A stretch of DNA of 64,000 nt from an uncultured Gammaproteobacteria bacterium (GTDB taxonomy: Bacteria > Pseudomonadota > Gammaproteobacteria > HK1), in the NCBI GenBank assembly GCA_958295465.1, contig OY282353.1, positions 1,612,001 to 1,676,000 on the forward strand, in the 5' to 3' direction. A program made the position numbers and the translations under genes. This document shows, piece after piece, positions 62,136-64,000 of the stretch. The notes under the pieces were generated by a model. It saw nothing but the letters and a program-made list of their open reading frames with translations. It searched no databases and was not told the DNA's origin. How positions within the stretch are numbered: position 1 is the first letter of the stretch; every line of letters begins with the position of its first letter.

Positions 62136-62984
62136 CTACTTTTCCTGCTCGATCAATCCTTTCACGAACAGGCGCTGCATGAAGACCACGACCAGCACCG
62201 GCGGCAGCATCGCCAGCATCGACGTCGCCATGATCTCGTGCCAGACCGGCTCAGAGTCCGGGACCGCGACCATGCGCTGGATGCCCATGACGATGGTGTA
62301 GTAGCTCTCGTCGGTGGTGACCAGGAGCGGCCACAGGTACTGGTTCCACCCGTAGATGAAGAGGATCACGAAGAGCGCCGCGATGTTGGTCCGCGACAGG
62401 GGCAGGAGGATGTCGCGGAAGAACTTGAGCGGCCCGGCCCCGTCGATGCGCGCCGCCTCGGCCAGCTCCTCCGGCACCGTCAGGAAGAACTGGCGGAACA
62501 GGAACGTCGCGGTCGCGCTGGCGATCAGGGGCACCGACAGGCCCCAGTAGCTGTTCAGCATGCCGAGGTCGGCCACCACCCCGAAGGTCGGCAGGATGCG
62601 CACCTCGACCGGCAGCATGAGGGTGATGAAGATGATCCAGAAGCACGTCATGCGCAACGGAAACCGGAAATAGACGATGGCGTAGGCGGCGATGATGGAG
62701 ATCGCGATCTTCCCGATCGCGATCATCAACGCCATGACGAGCGAGTTCCACATCATCATGCCAACCGGCACGCTGCCGGCCGCCTCCATGCCGGAGCCGA
62801 GCACGGTGGTGTAGTTCTCGATGAAACGGTCCCCGGGCCACAGCGGGGTCCGCCCCGACATCAGGACCTCCACCGGATGGGTCGAGGCGACGAACGTGAT
62901 CCAGATCGGGAGGGCGGTGACCAGCACCCCGATCGACAGCACGAGGTGCGACAGCACGGTGAGCCAGGGGCGGTTCTCGACCAT
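62136..62984 (-). CDS. ugpE: sn-glycerol-3-phosphate ABC transporter permease UgpE
   Basis: The 282-residue permease has six membrane segments and the EAA loop [20 protein letters not shown]. Typical UgpE/MalG features are WPGDRFIENYTTVL after the first segment and NQYLWPLLVT near the end. The start lies 13 bp after the ugpA stop. Confidence 0.92.
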   Translation of the reverse strand: MVENRPWLTVLSHLVLSIGVLVTALPIWITFVASTHPVEVLMSGRTPLWPGDRFIENYTTVLGSGMEAAGSVPVGMMMWNSLVMALMIAIGKIAISIIAAYAIVYFRFPLRMTCFWIIFITLMLPVEVRILPTFGVVADLGMLNSYWGLSVPLIASATATFLFRQFFLTVPEELAEAARIDGAGPLKFFRDILLPLSRTNIAALFVILFIYGWNQYLWPLLVTTDESYYTIVMGIQRMVAVPDSEPVWHEIMATSMLAMLPPVLVVVFMQRLFVKGLIEQEK

Positions 62985-62997
62985 GCGCGGTGCTCCC

Positions 62998-63879
62998 TCA
63001 GTAGGCCACTTTCCGCTCGATGTAGCGGAACTGGACCACGGTGAGCCCGATGACGACGACCATGAGGACCACCGACTGGGCGGCGGAGCCCCCGAGGTCC
63101 AGGCCGATGAACCCGTCGCTGAACACCTTGTAGACGAGGATGGTGGTGGCCTGCGCCGGCCCCCCGGTGGTGGTTGCGTGCACGATCCCGAAGGTGTCGA
63201 AGAAGGCGTAGACGATGTTGACCACCAGAAGGAAGAACGTGGTCGGGGAAAGCAGGGGGAAGACGATGGTCCGGAACCGCTTGAGCGGGCCGGCCCCGTC
63301 GATGGCTGCCGCTTCGATCAGCGAACGTGGAATCGCCTGGAGTCCGGCGAGAAAGAACAGGAAATTGTAGCTGACCTGCTTCCACGAGGCGGCCAGGATG
63401 ATCAGGACCATGGCGTCGGTGCCGTCGAGGTAGTGGTTCCAGTCGTAGCCGACCGCCTTCAGGCAGTAGGCGAGGACCCCGATGGAAGGATTGAACATGA
63501 AGAACCAGAGCACACCGGCCACCGCCGGAGCGACGGCATAGGGCCAGATGACCAGCGTCCGGTAGGCGGTCGTCCCCTTGATGATCCGGTCGGCCATGGC
63601 CGCCAGCAGCAGGGCGATACCGAGGGACAGGGACGTGGTCGCGACCGAGAACACGATGGTGCGGCCGAAGCTCTCCAGATAGATGGGATCCGAGAACAGG
63701 CCGGTGAAGTTGTCGAGCCAGACGAGCTTGCGGCTGAGCCCGAAGGGGTCTTCGAGCAGGACCGACTGGTAGAGGGCCTGGCTCGCGGGCCAGATGAAGA
63801 ACACCAAGGTGATGACGATCTGGGGGGCGACCAGCAGCAAGGCCAGCCCCCGCCTGGAAAATGTGACGCGCTTTTCCAA
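62998..63879 (-). CDS. ugpA: sn-glycerol-3-phosphate ABC transporter permease UgpA
   Basis: The 293-residue permease begins [20 protein letters not shown] and has six membrane segments, with the EAA loop [20 protein letters not shown] and WLDNFTGLF in the first periplasmic loop. It forms the translocation pore with UgpE. A strong hairpin lies between it and the binding-protein gene upstream. Confidence 0.92.
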   Translation of the reverse strand: MEKRVTFSRRGLALLLVAPQIVITLVFFIWPASQALYQSVLLEDPFGLSRKLVWLDNFTGLFSDPIYLESFGRTIVFSVATTSLSLGIALLLAAMADRIIKGTTAYRTLVIWPYAVAPAVAGVLWFFMFNPSIGVLAYCLKAVGYDWNHYLDGTDAMVLIILAASWKQVSYNFLFFLAGLQAIPRSLIEAAAIDGAGPLKRFRTIVFPLLSPTTFFLLVVNIVYAFFDTFGIVHATTTGGPAQATTILVYKVFSDGFIGLDLGGSAAQSVVLMVVVIGLTVVQFRYIERKVAY

Positions 63880-63897
63880 TGAACCGGCGTTGTGCGA

Positions 63898-63949
63898 TGG
63901 CTGATCCGGCGGTCCCGAAACGATCGTCCCGGGACCGCCGGATCAGCCA
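63898..63949 (-). terminator. Strong intergenic hairpin between ugpB and ugpA
   Basis: TGGCTGATCCGGCGGTCCC (63898-63916) and GGGACCGCCGGATCAGCCA (63931-63949) form a perfect 19-bp stem with a 14-nt loop. There is no U-tract on either strand, so it may act as a partial terminator or an mRNA-stabilising element that lets the binding protein be made in excess over the permeases. Confidence 0.8.
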
Positions 63950-63976
63950 GGGCGGGTCGAGGAGGGTCGGCCCGCC

Positions 63977-64000
63977 TCAGTTCGCCGCTTCGAACTTGCG
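63977..64000 (-). CDS. ugpB: C-terminal end of the glycerol-3-phosphate binding protein
   Basis: The last codons (RKFEAAN then TGA) run off the right edge. The position upstream of ugpA and the terminal sequence fit UgpB; too little is present for proof. Confidence 0.55.
   Translation of the reverse strand, partial: RKFEAAN

Noticed and set aside
63898-63949. Standard intrinsic terminator ending the ugpB transcript completely
   Set aside because: The stem is strong but no T-run follows on the minus strand and the downstream permeases need expression, so full termination is not supported.

Overview
The window is chromosomal DNA of a high-GC bacterium. Omega-subunit, SpoT, HemE, MutM and YceI genes of proteobacterial type, together with Pot and Ugp type ABC importers, suggest a proteobacterium, probably a gammaproteobacterium. 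That placement is an inference from gene content and not from a marker phylogeny.

Layout. 0-4 kb (+): a catabolic cluster of two adjacent enolase-superfamily paralogues (the first cut by the window edge), a Rieske oxygenase and a quinone-oxidoreductase-like dehydrogenase, perhaps for betaine or hydroxyproline-type compounds. 4-13.4 kb: toxin remnants, spoT and rpoZ (-), a broken IS481-like integrase, a small retropepsin-like protein, then hemE, a DUF368 polyprenyl-phosphate flippase, mutM, an internally deleted ISNCY transposase and yceI. 13.4-24.2 kb (-): a PotD/PotB/PotC/PotA-type importer plus a metallo-beta-lactamase-fold hydrolase. A defence island of about 5.7 kb lies between the potD-like gene and the permeases; it holds a restriction-modification pair, an AAA ATPase/TOPRIM (DUF3226) pair and a relic of a DISARM-type helicase. 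24.4-36.3 kb: cytochrome b561, a second metallo-hydrolase, a HupE/UreJ protein, a fused NAD(P)H-dehydrogenase/SelD, divergent hutF and hutI, DUF1223, a 3-hydroxyisobutyrate-dehydrogenase-family enzyme and a carboxymuconolactone decarboxylase.

36.6-59.7 kb (-): a BREX locus most like type 3. In transcription order it reads HTH protein, BrxF, BrxC, an AlbA/Schlafen-type ATP-binding protein with about 15 tandem 12-residue repeats, PglX, then much later PglZ and a BrxA-like protein. Between PglX and PglZ is a partial duplication with an offset of about 8.17 kb. It contains a second 3' half of pglX, a second vapBC, a second 5' half of pglZ, an AAA ATPase with a candidate PD-(D/E)XK partner, hicBA with a frameshifted hicA, a DUF938 methyltransferase and a group II intron. 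No BrxH-type helicase is visible. 59.8-64 kb (-): a Ugp glycerol-3-phosphate importer (ugpB end, ugpA, ugpE, ugpC) with a periplasmic glycerophosphodiesterase.

The most unusual signal runs across the window. At five or six gene-gene junctions, a short unit made of the upstream gene's 3' end plus the downstream gene's start region has been copied in tandem two to five times, with periods of about 75-80 or 108-125 bp. Several coding regions also carry in-frame tandem repeats (12, 36, 42, 45 and 84 bp). The vapBC cassettes are likewise flanked by duplicated pglX/ATPase junctions. This points to a genome with frequent short tandem duplication, concentrated at translational-coupling sites and in defence genes.
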